Shown piece by piece: positions 1 through 5,424 of a stretch of 5,469 nt of DNA. Made by a program: the position numbers and the translations under genes. The notes under the pieces were generated by a model that had not been told where the DNA came from, did no database searches, and worked only from the letters and a program-made list of their open reading frames with translations. The first letter of the stretch is position 1; each line of letters opens with the position of its first letter. Source of the DNA: an uncultured Collinsella sp. (GTDB taxonomy: Bacteria; Actinomycetota; Coriobacteriia; Coriobacteriales; Coriobacteriaceae); the NCBI GenBank assembly GCA_900549135.1, contig URNI01000121.1, positions 1 to 5,469 of the forward strand, read 5' to 3'.

Positions 1-414
1 GCCGAGGAGCACCTGTCCAAAACCTTTGCCGTCGCTTCGAACGATTTGGTTATCGAGCGCGACATCACGTTCTACTCGCTGTGCGAGCACCATCTGCTGC
101 CGTTTTATGGCAAGGCCGCCATTGGCTATATCCCTAACGGTCGGGTGGCTGGGCTTTCCAAACTCGCCCGCACGGTTGAGGTTTATGCCCGCCGTCTGCA
201 GCTGCAGGAGCAGCTGTGTGCGCAGGCTGCCGACGCTCTCATGGATTATCTCGCTCCCCAGGGAGCGATTGTGCTCATGGAAGCCGAGCATATGTGCATG
301 ACCATGCGCGGCGTGCAAAAGCCCGGCACCAAGACCGTGACGCTCGCTCGCCGCGGCGTCTTTGAGACCGATCCCGCGCTCGAGGAGCGGTTCTTTAGGA
401 TGCTGGGCCGTTAG
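1..414 (+). CDS. folE: GTP cyclohydrolase I, 3' part (5' end outside window)
   Basis: This enzyme converts GTP to 7,8-dihydroneopterin triphosphate and formate, the first committed step of tetrahydrofolate synthesis, in the cytoplasm. The reading frame is open from base 1, so the start lies upstream; 137 codons remain of a protein usually about 185-220 residues long. What is visible is the catalytic C-terminal domain. Counting from the first codon, SLCEHHLLPFYG spans 26-37 and gives zinc ligands C28 and H31 plus catalytic H30. GYIPNGRVAGLSKLAR (42-57) is the family signature, and HMCMTMRGV (97-105) gives the third zinc ligand C99. All three zinc ligands are present, so this is the canonical zinc-dependent FolE (type IA), not the FolE2 type. 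The stop codon is followed after one base by the HD-domain gene, and folB lies beyond it, so the three probably form one folate operon. The promoter is outside the window. Confidence 0.97.
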   Translation, partial: AEEHLSKTFAVASNDLVIERDITFYSLCEHHLLPFYGKAAIGYIPNGRVAGLSKLARTVEVYARRLQLQEQLCAQAADALMDYLAPQGAIVLMEAEHMCMTMRGVQKPGTKTVTLARRGVFETDPALEERFFRMLGR

Positions 415-415
415 C

Positions 416-997
416 ATGAGGGTCGTCAACGACTTTACATCGAAGACCGATGAGGGGACGCCGCGTCGCGGCTTTTTGGCTTCGGGCCTGACTCCCTTTG
501 GCGCCATGCCTCGCATTGATTACATTTGCGCCAACGGGCTGTTCCGGCGGCACCTGGGTAACATTGCACAGTTGGAATCGGGGCGCATCTTCTGCCGCCA
601 CGGTATTGACCATCTTCTCGATGTCGCTCGCATTATGTGGATCAAGAATCTCGAGGAACAGCTCGAATTTGACCGTGAGGTCATCTACGCCACGGCACTT
701 CTTCACGATATCGGCAAAGATGAACAGTATGAATCGGGTATATCCCATGATGTTGCAAGCGAACGCGTCGCTGATGCGATTCTCGGCGGCATGCCCGATG
801 ATGTGGCGTTTGAGCCGGCCGATGCCGCAGCCATTAAGACGGCCATTCTGGGCCATCGAAAGCTGCGTGTGAACAGCCAACCGCTTGAGCGTCTGCTCTA
901 TGCAGCCGACAAAGCGTCGCGCGCCTGCTTTGCATGCCCCGCGCGCAATGCTTGCAACTGGAGCGATGATAAAAAGAACCTGTCGATTCGCGTGTAG
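416..997 (+). CDS. HD-domain phosphohydrolase of the folate operon
   Basis: This is a 193-residue metal-dependent hydrolase of the HD superfamily. The visible metal-site pattern is H66 (in GIDHLLDVARI), H97-D98 (ALLHDIGK), H111, H147 (ILGHRK) and D165 (YAADKASR), which resembles the more fully liganded, often di-metal, HD proteins. Just after D165 is a cysteine cluster, CFACPARNACNW (171-182). I recall this from HD proteins encoded beside folE in Firmicutes, but have not searched. No signal peptide or membrane segment is seen, so it is probably cytoplasmic. The ATG at 416 was chosen because it lies one base after the folE stop, which implies translational coupling; the nearby Shine-Dalgarno is weak. 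The substrate is unknown. By position between folE and folB, and by analogy with archaeal MptB, an HD enzyme acting on a dihydroneopterin cyclic phosphate, I infer a role in removing phosphate from dihydroneopterin phosphates. A nucleotide or housecleaning phosphohydrolase is the alternative. Confidence 0.85.
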   Translation: MRVVNDFTSKTDEGTPRRGFLASGLTPFGAMPRIDYICANGLFRRHLGNIAQLESGRIFCRHGIDHLLDVARIMWIKNLEEQLEFDREVIYATALLHDIGKDEQYESGISHDVASERVADAILGGMPDDVAFEPADAAAIKTAILGHRKLRVNSQPLERLLYAADKASRACFACPARNACNWSDDKKNLSIRV

Positions 998-1040
998 TTA
1001 GTTTGCGCGGTCGGGGTTCTAAACGAAGGAGACGATCGCG

Positions 1041-1526
1041 ATGAGCAACAAGAAACTGCCCGAGAATGCAACCAAGACTGAAGGCGCCGAGCTCGCCCGC
1101 CGTGGAAGGGGCGAAATATCCACCGCAACGGCGGTGCCCCACGTGAGTTATGACGATCTGCGCCATGCTGACCGCATTACTATCGACGGTCTCGAGGTCT
1201 TTGCCAACCACGGCGTGTATCCCGAAGAGAATGCGCTGGGCCAGAAGTTCATCGTGTCCTTGGTGCTCTATGCCGACCTGCGTGCAGCGGGGGAGCACGA
1301 TAACCTGGACGCTTCGATTGACTACGGCTCGGTGTGCCACGATGTCGATGGCTATCTGCGCGAGCATACGTTTAAACTCATCGAGGCGGCAGCCGAGGGT
1401 GTGGCCCAGATGCTGCTGCGTCGTTACCCCTTGCTGCTTGGCGTGCGTGTTAAGCTCGATAAGCCTTGGGCGCCCGTCGGTCTTCCCCTGGCAAGCTGCG
1501 GCGTCGAGATCGAGCGCGTGCGCTAA
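1041..1526 (+). CDS. folB: Dihydroneopterin aldolase with N-terminal extension
   Basis: FolB cleaves 7,8-dihydroneopterin to 6-hydroxymethyl-7,8-dihydropterin and glycolaldehyde in folate synthesis. The aldolase core begins near residue 44 (DRITIDGLEVFANHGVYPEE). By alignment from memory with the S. aureus enzyme, E63 (in PEEN), Y95 (IDYGSV), E115 (KLIEAAAEG) and the catalytic lysine K141 (LDKPWAPVG) correspond to the active-site residues. All are present, so it should be active. The protein has 161 residues, against about 120 for a typical FolB. The excess is a polar, charged 43-residue N-terminal segment without recognisable motifs. The ATG at 1041 has a strong AAGGAG at 1026-1031. No other in-frame ATG precedes the core, and the GTG codons at 1134 and 1143 have no ribosome binding site, so the extension is probably translated. 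It follows the HD gene by 43 bp on the same strand. Confidence 0.95.
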   Translation: MSNKKLPENATKTEGAELARRGRGEISTATAVPHVSYDDLRHADRITIDGLEVFANHGVYPEENALGQKFIVSLVLYADLRAAGEHDNLDASIDYGSVCHDVDGYLREHTFKLIEAAAEGVAQMLLRRYPLLLGVRVKLDKPWAPVGLPLASCGVEIERVR

Positions 1527-1532
1527 CCGGTT

Positions 1533-2309
1533 CTAATACGTCTCTATGGGCGGCTGCTTGAGCCGCTGCGATAGAGCTCTATTGTTGGGACAGTACGTGT
1601 CGAGCAGGGCGTGAAACCGCTGATTGTGGCTTGGCTCGAGCAGGTGGACGAGCTCGTGGGCGACAACCATGCCGAGACACTCGATGGGATAGGCGGCAAG
1701 TTCGCGTGCGATGCGAATGGCGCCGGTTTTGGGCGTGCACGAGCCCCAGCGCGTTTTCATGCTGCGTACGGAAACGCGGGAAACGGCGACACCCATTGCG
1801 ATTTCGTACGCGCGTACCATATCGCGCAGCGCCGTGGTGACCTCGGATGCATAGAGTTGGTCGATGCGGGTCTGGAGCTCATCGGACGTCAGGCCGTCGA
1901 GGGTTGCGCGCCGCTTGGCCTGTGGGCGTTCGTTCGATTTGTCGGCACCTATAAAACTTGCGAAGGTGGCCTGCTTGGGCCGCGGTGCGGGTGACTTAAA
2001 GTTGTGATCGAGCGCGTCTTGTACCGTGATGGGCTTGCCCCAAAGTGCAATGATGGACGAGGGGCTGAGCGGCTCTCGCGCCGTCGCCTGACGTTGCTCG
2101 CGCTGGGCAAGCCGGCTGATAATCCAGGCACTGTTGCGCTTCACAAACGCTTCGATACGCTCGCGGCTGGCGCCGAGCGGTGCACTGGCGTGGACCTCGC
2201 CGCTCGATGTGACGCGTAGGTTGAAGTTCTTGACGCGCTTTTTGGTAACGACGACGGGGACGGGCGTCCCATCCGGTCGGGGTAGGAAAATCGTAAATCG
2301 CTGCGTCAA
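1533..2309 (-). CDS. YgjP-like (DUF45) putative zinc metallopeptidase
   Basis: This 258-residue protein belongs to the YgjP/DUF45 family of gluzincin-like metallopeptidases. The C-terminal domain carries the family hallmarks: MKTRWGSC (184-191), then HELVH (218-222) with zinc ligands H218 and H222 and general base E219, and the probable third ligand H228 in SHNQRF. The N-terminal part (about 1-70) is the small beta-rich region usual in the family. Between it and the catalytic domain is a proline/lysine-rich, probably disordered stretch (about 103-138) that makes the protein longer than many homologues. There is no signal peptide or membrane helix. Physiological substrates of the family are not established. 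The start is TTG at 2309, supported by a ribosome binding site reading AAGGAT at 2320-2315 and by the absence of a nearby in-frame ATG. The gene converges with folB across 6 bp and lies downstream of the dipeptidase gene in the same direction. Confidence 0.88.
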   Translation of the reverse strand: MTQRFTIFLPRPDGTPVPVVVTKKRVKNFNLRVTSSGEVHASAPLGASRERIEAFVKRNSAWIISRLAQREQRQATAREPLSPSSIIALWGKPITVQDALDHNFKSPAPRPKQATFASFIGADKSNERPQAKRRATLDGLTSDELQTRIDQLYASEVTTALRDMVRAYEIAMGVAVSRVSVRSMKTRWGSCTPKTGAIRIARELAAYPIECLGMVVAHELVHLLEPSHNQRFHALLDTYCPNNRALSQRLKQPPIETY

Positions 2310-2314
2310 AAGTT

Positions 2315-2320
2315 ATCCTT
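2315..2320 (-). promoter_or_regulatory. Ribosome binding site deciding a TTG start
   Basis: On the minus strand this reads AAGGAT, followed by the 5-base spacer AACTT and then TTG. It supports a non-ATG start at 2309 for the YgjP-like gene. Confidence 0.6.
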
Positions 2321-2331
2321 CAGATTGGGGA

Positions 2332-2367
2332 CGGGCCGGCATGTCGATCGCTCGGCATGCCGGCCCG
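2332..2367 (-). terminator. GC-rich hairpin between the dipeptidase and YgjP-like genes
   Basis: The arms 2332-2343 and 2356-2367 (CGGGCCGGCATG / CATGCCGGCCCG) are perfectly complementary over 12 bp. Pairing can continue inward (2345-2347 with 2352-2354) towards a 4-base loop, with one G-U wobble that exists only in plus-strand RNA. The hairpin starts about 16 bases after the dipeptidase stop, where a terminator would be expected. No U-tract follows on either strand, so it may be an imperfect terminator, an mRNA 3'-end stabiliser, or a partial terminator that lets some transcription reach the YgjP-like gene. No convincing promoter for that gene was found in the 74-bp gap. The inverted repeat is seen directly; its function is inferred. 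Confidence 0.5.
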
Positions 2368-2383
2368 CTCAAGGGATGTGAAA

Positions 2384-3397
2384 TTAATAACGCTCAAAGA
2401 AGGCAAGGGCGTTATCGCTGCAGAGCTTTTGCATCACGGTCTTGCCAAAATGCTTGGAAAGCATGTTCTGGAACTCGGGCATCTTGCTGGCATCGGAGAG
2501 GAAAGCGGGCACCGTGGCGCCGTCCCAGTCGCCGCCGAGCGCGATGACGTCCTCGCCGCCCAGGTCGAGCCAGTGCTCGATATGTGCCGCCAGCTGGTCG
2601 AAGGTGACGTCTGCGGCGGTCTTGTCGGTTGCGTCGTTGGAAAGGAACTCGCTGCAGTAGTTGAGGCCGACGATGCCACCCATGTCGCGGATGGTGCGGA
2701 ACTGGTCGTCGGTAAGGTTGCGTTTGGCGCCACAAACCGCACGGGAGTTGGAGTGGCTGGCGACGAAGGGACGCGTGGCGCGGGCGGCGACCTCGTCAAA
2801 GCACTCATCGTTGAGGTGGGAGACGTCGAGCACCATGCCAGCGTGCTCCATCTGCGTAAGCGCCTCGATGCCGGCGGCGGTGAGGCCGGCGTGGGTGTCG
2901 TGGCCGCTCGCGAGCGGTCCCTGCGCGTTCCAGCTGAGCGATGACATGAGTACGCCCAGGCTCTTGAGCACCTCGATCAGCGCGGGGTCCTCGGCAAAGA
3001 ACGTGGCGTTTTCGATGGTGTGGATGCAGGCGACCTTGCCGTCTTTGAGCGCGGGGCGAATGTCTGCCGCGCTGCGTACGTTGACCATGCGGTCGTGGTT
3101 GAGCATTGCCTGGCCGCTCATATGCGCCATGATCTGCGCCTGGAAGCGCGCGGCGTGGGCGGTGGGAATCTCATCGGGGACAAACGTGGCGAAGCACTGT
3201 GCCCATGGAGTGTTGCCGATCTTTGCGAGCGAGATGGCGCAGGCGTTGCCCTCGATGAGGTCGAAATCTTGCGGATGCGTTTCGTCGCCGGGGAAATAAC
3301 CGTCGGTGCCGGCGGTAAAGCGCAGGTCGAGATCGAGCGTGGCCCAGCCGATGCGGTCGGCGGTGTCGCAGTGTAGGTCAAATACGGGATATGCCAT
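2384..3397 (-). CDS. Membrane dipeptidase (peptidase family M19)
   Basis: This 337-residue protein belongs to the M19 renal-dipeptidase family, zinc-dependent TIM-barrel enzymes that hydrolyse dipeptides and sometimes other small amides. The conserved metal-site series appears in order: DLHCD (7-11, ligands H9 and D11), E129 in IHTIEN (bridging carboxylate), H194 in LDVSHLN, H215 in ASHSNSRA, and GGDWDG (288-293) with the catalytic aspartate. Length is normal for bacterial M19 proteins. Despite the family name there is no signal peptide, lipobox or membrane anchor, so it is probably cytoplasmic and involved in peptide use. The ATG at 3397 is preceded by GGAGG at 3406-3402; an upstream in-frame extension of ten codons to 3427 would start before that site and is not favoured. 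It is transcribed divergently from the FKBP gene. The exact dipeptide preference cannot be read from the sequence. Confidence 0.94.
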   Translation of the reverse strand: MAYPVFDLHCDTADRIGWATLDLDLRFTAGTDGYFPGDETHPQDFDLIEGNACAISLAKIGNTPWAQCFATFVPDEIPTAHAARFQAQIMAHMSGQAMLNHDRMVNVRSAADIRPALKDGKVACIHTIENATFFAEDPALIEVLKSLGVLMSSLSWNAQGPLASGHDTHAGLTAAGIEALTQMEHAGMVLDVSHLNDECFDEVAARATRPFVASHSNSRAVCGAKRNLTDDQFRTIRDMGGIVGLNYCSEFLSNDATDKTAADVTFDQLAAHIEHWLDLGGEDVIALGGDWDGATVPAFLSDASKMPEFQNMLSKHFGKTVMQKLCSDNALAFFERY

Positions 3398-3434
3398 GGT
3401 TCCTCCGGTTGCAGCGTTTCTTTGCAAACTGCCT

Positions 3435-3459
3435 TTGAATTGTATGACTAGGGTATAGT
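3435..3459 (+). promoter_or_regulatory. Candidate promoter of the FKBP-UreE-like operon
   Basis: In the 120-bp divergent gap a -10-like TATAGT lies at 3454-3459, about 58 bases before the FKBP start. TTGAAT at 3435-3440 resembles a -35 box, but the 13-base spacer is too short for a standard sigma-70 promoter. At the usual 17-base spacing the hexamer is poor, so only the -10 element is offered with any confidence. On the opposite strand TACAAT (3444-3439) could be the -10 for the dipeptidase gene, with no good -35. A plus-strand promoter must lie somewhere here, because the upstream gene is divergent. Confidence 0.4.
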
Positions 3460-3476
3460 TAGCGCCATATGTTCAT

Positions 3477-3499
3477 GGCGGCTCGCGTTGTGTGCCGCC
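3477..3499 (+). other. Small inverted repeat in the 5' leader of the FKBP gene
   Basis: GGCGGC (3477-3482) and GCCGCC (3494-3499) can form a 6-bp stem with an 11-base loop, ending 8 bases before the GGAGG ribosome binding site (3508-3512). It could be a leader hairpin that influences translation. It is short, and a chance occurrence in GC-rich DNA is possible. Confidence 0.25.
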
Positions 3500-3517
3500 C
3501 TTATTACGGAGGTTACC

Positions 3518-3946
3518 ATGTCCAACCAGGGCAAGAAGGTTAAGACCCATTATCGTGGCACGCTCGACGACGGCACGCAGTTCGATAGCTCTTACGATCG
3601 CGGCGAGCCGCTGGAGTTCACCTGCGGTGCCGGTCAGATGATCAAGGGTTTCGACGCCGCCGTTATCGATATGCAGGTGGGCGAGAAGAAGTCTGTACAC
3701 ATTCCTGCTGCCGATGCCTACGGTGAGCACAATCCCGAGATGGTTATTACCTTCCCGGCCGAGCAGGTTCCCAACATCGAGCAGATCGAGAAGGGCATGA
3801 AGCTCTTCCTGTCCACGCCGAGCGGCATGCCTGTCCCCGCCGTCGTCATTGACGTGACGCCCGAGGCCGTGACGCTCGATGCCAACCACGAGCTTGCCGG
3901 CAAGGACCTCAACTTTGATATCGAGCTCGTCGAGGTCGAGGGTTAG
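3518..3946 (+). CDS. FKBP-type peptidyl-prolyl isomerase, SlyD-like
   Basis: This 142-residue cytoplasmic prolyl isomerase and chaperone has the SlyD architecture. An FKBP half (about 1-70) includes HYRGTLDDGTQFDSSYDRGEP (11-31) and the MIKGFDAAVIDMQVGEKK core (41-58). An inserted 'IF' chaperone domain (about 71-122) follows, and the last FKBP strands carry NHELAGKDLNFDIELVEV (123-140). It stops right there, without the His/Cys-rich metal-binding tail of E. coli SlyD, which makes it closer in layout to SlpA or tailless SlyD proteins. H61, H71 and H124 are candidate metal-contacting residues but prove nothing. The ATG at 3518 has GGAGG at 3508-3512; an in-frame TTG at 3488 would add residues encoded by the leader and is rejected. 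The UreE-like gene starts 3 bp after its stop, so the two are almost certainly cotranscribed. SlyD proteins are known to assist nickel delivery, which fits this partner. Confidence 0.93.
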   Translation: MSNQGKKVKTHYRGTLDDGTQFDSSYDRGEPLEFTCGAGQMIKGFDAAVIDMQVGEKKSVHIPAADAYGEHNPEMVITFPAEQVPNIEQIEKGMKLFLSTPSGMPVPAVVIDVTPEAVTLDANHELAGKDLNFDIELVEVEG

Positions 3947-3949
3947 AGC

Positions 3950-4528
3950 ATGCCTGAGCGCTTGGTTTCGACGACATGCTTGGGAAATCTCAACGATCCG
4001 TCCTATGAACTTCTGCTTCGCCGGAAGCTGGGCGGCGTCTTTGAAGTTGACGAGCTACTGCTCGATTGGGACCAGGCTGATGTATGCGCGTTTGTGGGCG
4101 TGACGGAGCTGGGGCGCACGGTGAATGCCCGGCTGGATGCCACTGATGGCGAGCGTCTTGCCGATGGCGACGTGCTCGTCATTGACCGTTCGGGCATGGT
4201 GCCCGTGGCGGTTGTCGTGCGCCTGCGCAGCGCCGAAGTCTATTTGGTCGAAGTCGACCGCATGGATCCGATTGCGCTCGCGCATGCGTGCTGGGAGATC
4301 GGCAACATGCATGCACCGCTCTTCCGGGGAGACTCGGACGAGCATACCGTGCGTATGTATACGCCGGTGCAACCGGTTTTGGGTCGTATGCTCCGGGGTA
4401 TCGGGGGCGTTCGGCTTTCGGTGGTCACACGCGAGCTCGATGCCAGTCGACGCTTTGCATCGAGCGCGGCGGATGTCGTTGTGAGTATGGCTCCAGACTT
4501 TACGATCGTAAAGAAGGCGCGCGGTTAA
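3950..4528 (+). CDS. UreE-family (urease accessory / nickel chaperone-like) protein
   Basis: I assign this 192-residue protein to the UreE family from its C-terminal half. DPIALAHACWEIGNMHAPLFRG (106-127) matches the UreE signature in which a helix ends in GNRHVPL. H121 corresponds to the invariant nickel-binding His96 of Klebsiella UreE. The next helix, PVLGRMLRGIGG (142-153), matches the UreE segment around VLDDMLRQLG. Residues 1-100 would be the UreE N-terminal beta domain, with LADGDVLVIDR (70-80) typical of it. Differences are clear: the positions of Klebsiella His91, His110 and His112 appear to be E116 and non-His residues near 140-142, and there is no His-rich C-terminal tail. No urease subunit or UreFGD gene is near. 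The ATG has GAGGG at 3938-3942, inside the end of the SlyD-like gene. I infer a nickel-handling chaperone for a non-urease client; loss of nickel function in a divergent homologue is the alternative. Confidence 0.75.
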   Translation: MPERLVSTTCLGNLNDPSYELLLRRKLGGVFEVDELLLDWDQADVCAFVGVTELGRTVNARLDATDGERLADGDVLVIDRSGMVPVAVVVRLRSAEVYLVEVDRMDPIALAHACWEIGNMHAPLFRGDSDEHTVRMYTPVQPVLGRMLRGIGGVRLSVVTRELDASRRFASSAADVVVSMAPDFTIVKKARG

Positions 4529-4538
4529 CGTGCGTATG

Positions 4539-4583
4539 AGTAAGACGGACTTTGAGAGGCAGCTATTCAAAGTCCGTCTTACT
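4539..4583 (+). terminator. 17-bp perfect hairpin after the UreE-like gene
   Basis: The arms 4539-4555 (AGTAAGACGGACTTTGA) and 4567-4583 are exact inverse complements over 17 bp, with an 11-base loop (4556-4566). The hairpin starts 10 bases after the UreE-like stop and ends about 29 bases before the HAD start, so it is placed to terminate the FKBP-UreE-like transcript. No U-tract follows on the plus strand, though the end of the right arm is T-rich (GTCTTACT). No clear promoter for the HAD gene was found downstream of it, so partial read-through or a regulatory role is possible. Confidence 0.6.
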
Positions 4584-4612
4584 GTTGATGAGGTGCTTTG
4601 GGGGGAAAGCAT

Positions 4613-5410
4613 ATGGGTCTTGAGGGAATCAAGCTGATTGCATGCGATTTGGACGGCACGTTGCTGCATCCGGGGGAGCGCGAGCCGCGTTCCGAGGCCT
4701 TTGAGCTCATCGATGAACTGCATCGTCGCGGTATCGTGTTTATGCCGGCGAGCGGTCGTCAATATGCGAGCTTGCGCTATCTGTTTACCCCGGTGGCCGA
4801 TGAGCTCGCCTATGTATGCGAAAACGGAGCCCTGGTGATGAGCGAGGGGCGTGCCGTGGTCAAGCGTTCCATGGAGCGTAGCCTTGCTATGGATATCGCG
4901 AATGCCGTGGTTGCGTATCCCCATGCCGACGTGACCCTTTCGTGTGAGGGACACCTCTACACCATGAGCGGCAACGATGCGTTCGTCGACCATTTGCGCT
5001 ATGAGGTCCACTGCGACGTGGCGGTGGTCGACCGTCCCGAGGACATCGACGAGGACGTCATTAAGATTGCCTTCCAGACGCCCGAGGTGGATCAGCCGGC
5101 GGCCCTGGAGTATTTCGAGCGCCTCTTTAGCGACCGTGTTGACGTGATGACGTCGGGAACCGAGTGGACGGACTTTATCGGTTTCGGTTCGGGCAAGGGC
5201 TCCGCGCTTGCCGATTACGGTCGTGCCCTGGGTATTTCGCCCGATGAGATGATGGCGTTTGGCGATAACGAAAACGACCGCGACATGCTCAACGTCGTGG
5301 GCCATCCTTATCTAATGGAGAGCTGCAATCCCTCTATGCGCGGCATCAACGACCGCGTCCGTTACGTGCGCACGGTCGAAGAAGAATTGCGTCGCCTGCT
5401 TGCCGAGTAG
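4613..5410 (+). CDS. Cof-type HAD-superfamily phosphatase
   Basis: This 265-residue cytoplasmic haloacid-dehalogenase phosphatase belongs to the Cof/YidA-like group (class IIB cap). All four motifs are present: DLDGTLL (12-18; nucleophile D12 and acid/base D14), PASGRQ (45-50; motif II S47), K195 in GSGKGSAL (motif III), and FGDNENDRDML (216-226; D218 and D222 for magnesium). The region between motifs II and III is the alpha/beta cap that sets substrate choice. Members act on sugar phosphates, FMN or other phosphorylated metabolites, and the substrate here cannot be deduced. The ATG at 4613 follows the G-rich site GGGGGGAAAG (4600-4609); the in-frame TTG at 4598 lies within or before that site and is rejected. 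The gene is separated from the UreE-like gene by the hairpin and converges with a Fur-family gene 14 bp downstream. Confidence 0.93.
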   Translation: MGLEGIKLIACDLDGTLLHPGEREPRSEAFELIDELHRRGIVFMPASGRQYASLRYLFTPVADELAYVCENGALVMSEGRAVVKRSMERSLAMDIANAVVAYPHADVTLSCEGHLYTMSGNDAFVDHLRYEVHCDVAVVDRPEDIDEDVIKIAFQTPEVDQPAALEYFERLFSDRVDVMTSGTEWTDFIGFGSGKGSALADYGRALGISPDEMMAFGDNENDRDMLNVVGHPYLMESCNPSMRGINDRVRYVRTVEEELRRLLAE

Positions 5411-5424
5411 GCATGTCCCAAAAT

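Noticed and set aside
362..415. Upstream extension of the HD gene to an earlier start inside folE
   Set aside because: It would overlap the conserved end of folE by about 50 bases. The ATG at 416, one base after the folE stop, is a normal coupled start.
834..1367. A 177-codon minus-strand reading frame across the HD and folB genes
   Set aside because: It is opposite two recognised folate-operon genes, spans their intergenic gap and has no domain features.
1550..1566. Possible terminator hairpin GCGGCT/AGCCGC downstream of folB
   Set aside because: The stem is only 6 bp with no U-tract on the folB strand, and it lies inside the coding end of the YgjP-like gene. Chance is likely.
2357..2944. 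A 195-codon plus-strand reading frame
   Set aside because: It is antisense to the M19 dipeptidase, which has the full metal-ligand series. The translation is repetitive Val/Gly/Ala-rich sequence without motifs and starts inside the intergenic hairpin.
3421..3428. TTTGCAAA palindrome in the divergent promoter region
   Set aside because: An 8-bp palindrome is too short to claim an operator, and no second copy was seen nearby.
3435..3440. TTGAAT as the -35 box of the FKBP promoter
   Set aside because: The 13-base distance to TATAGT is outside the usual sigma-70 range, so it is not called as a full promoter pair.
4055..5305. A 416-codon open reading frame on the minus strand
   Set aside because: It lies antisense to the UreE-like and HAD genes, both of which show clear family motifs. 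It also runs across the intergenic hairpin and its translation has no recognisable domain. Long antisense frames are expected in GC-rich coding DNA.
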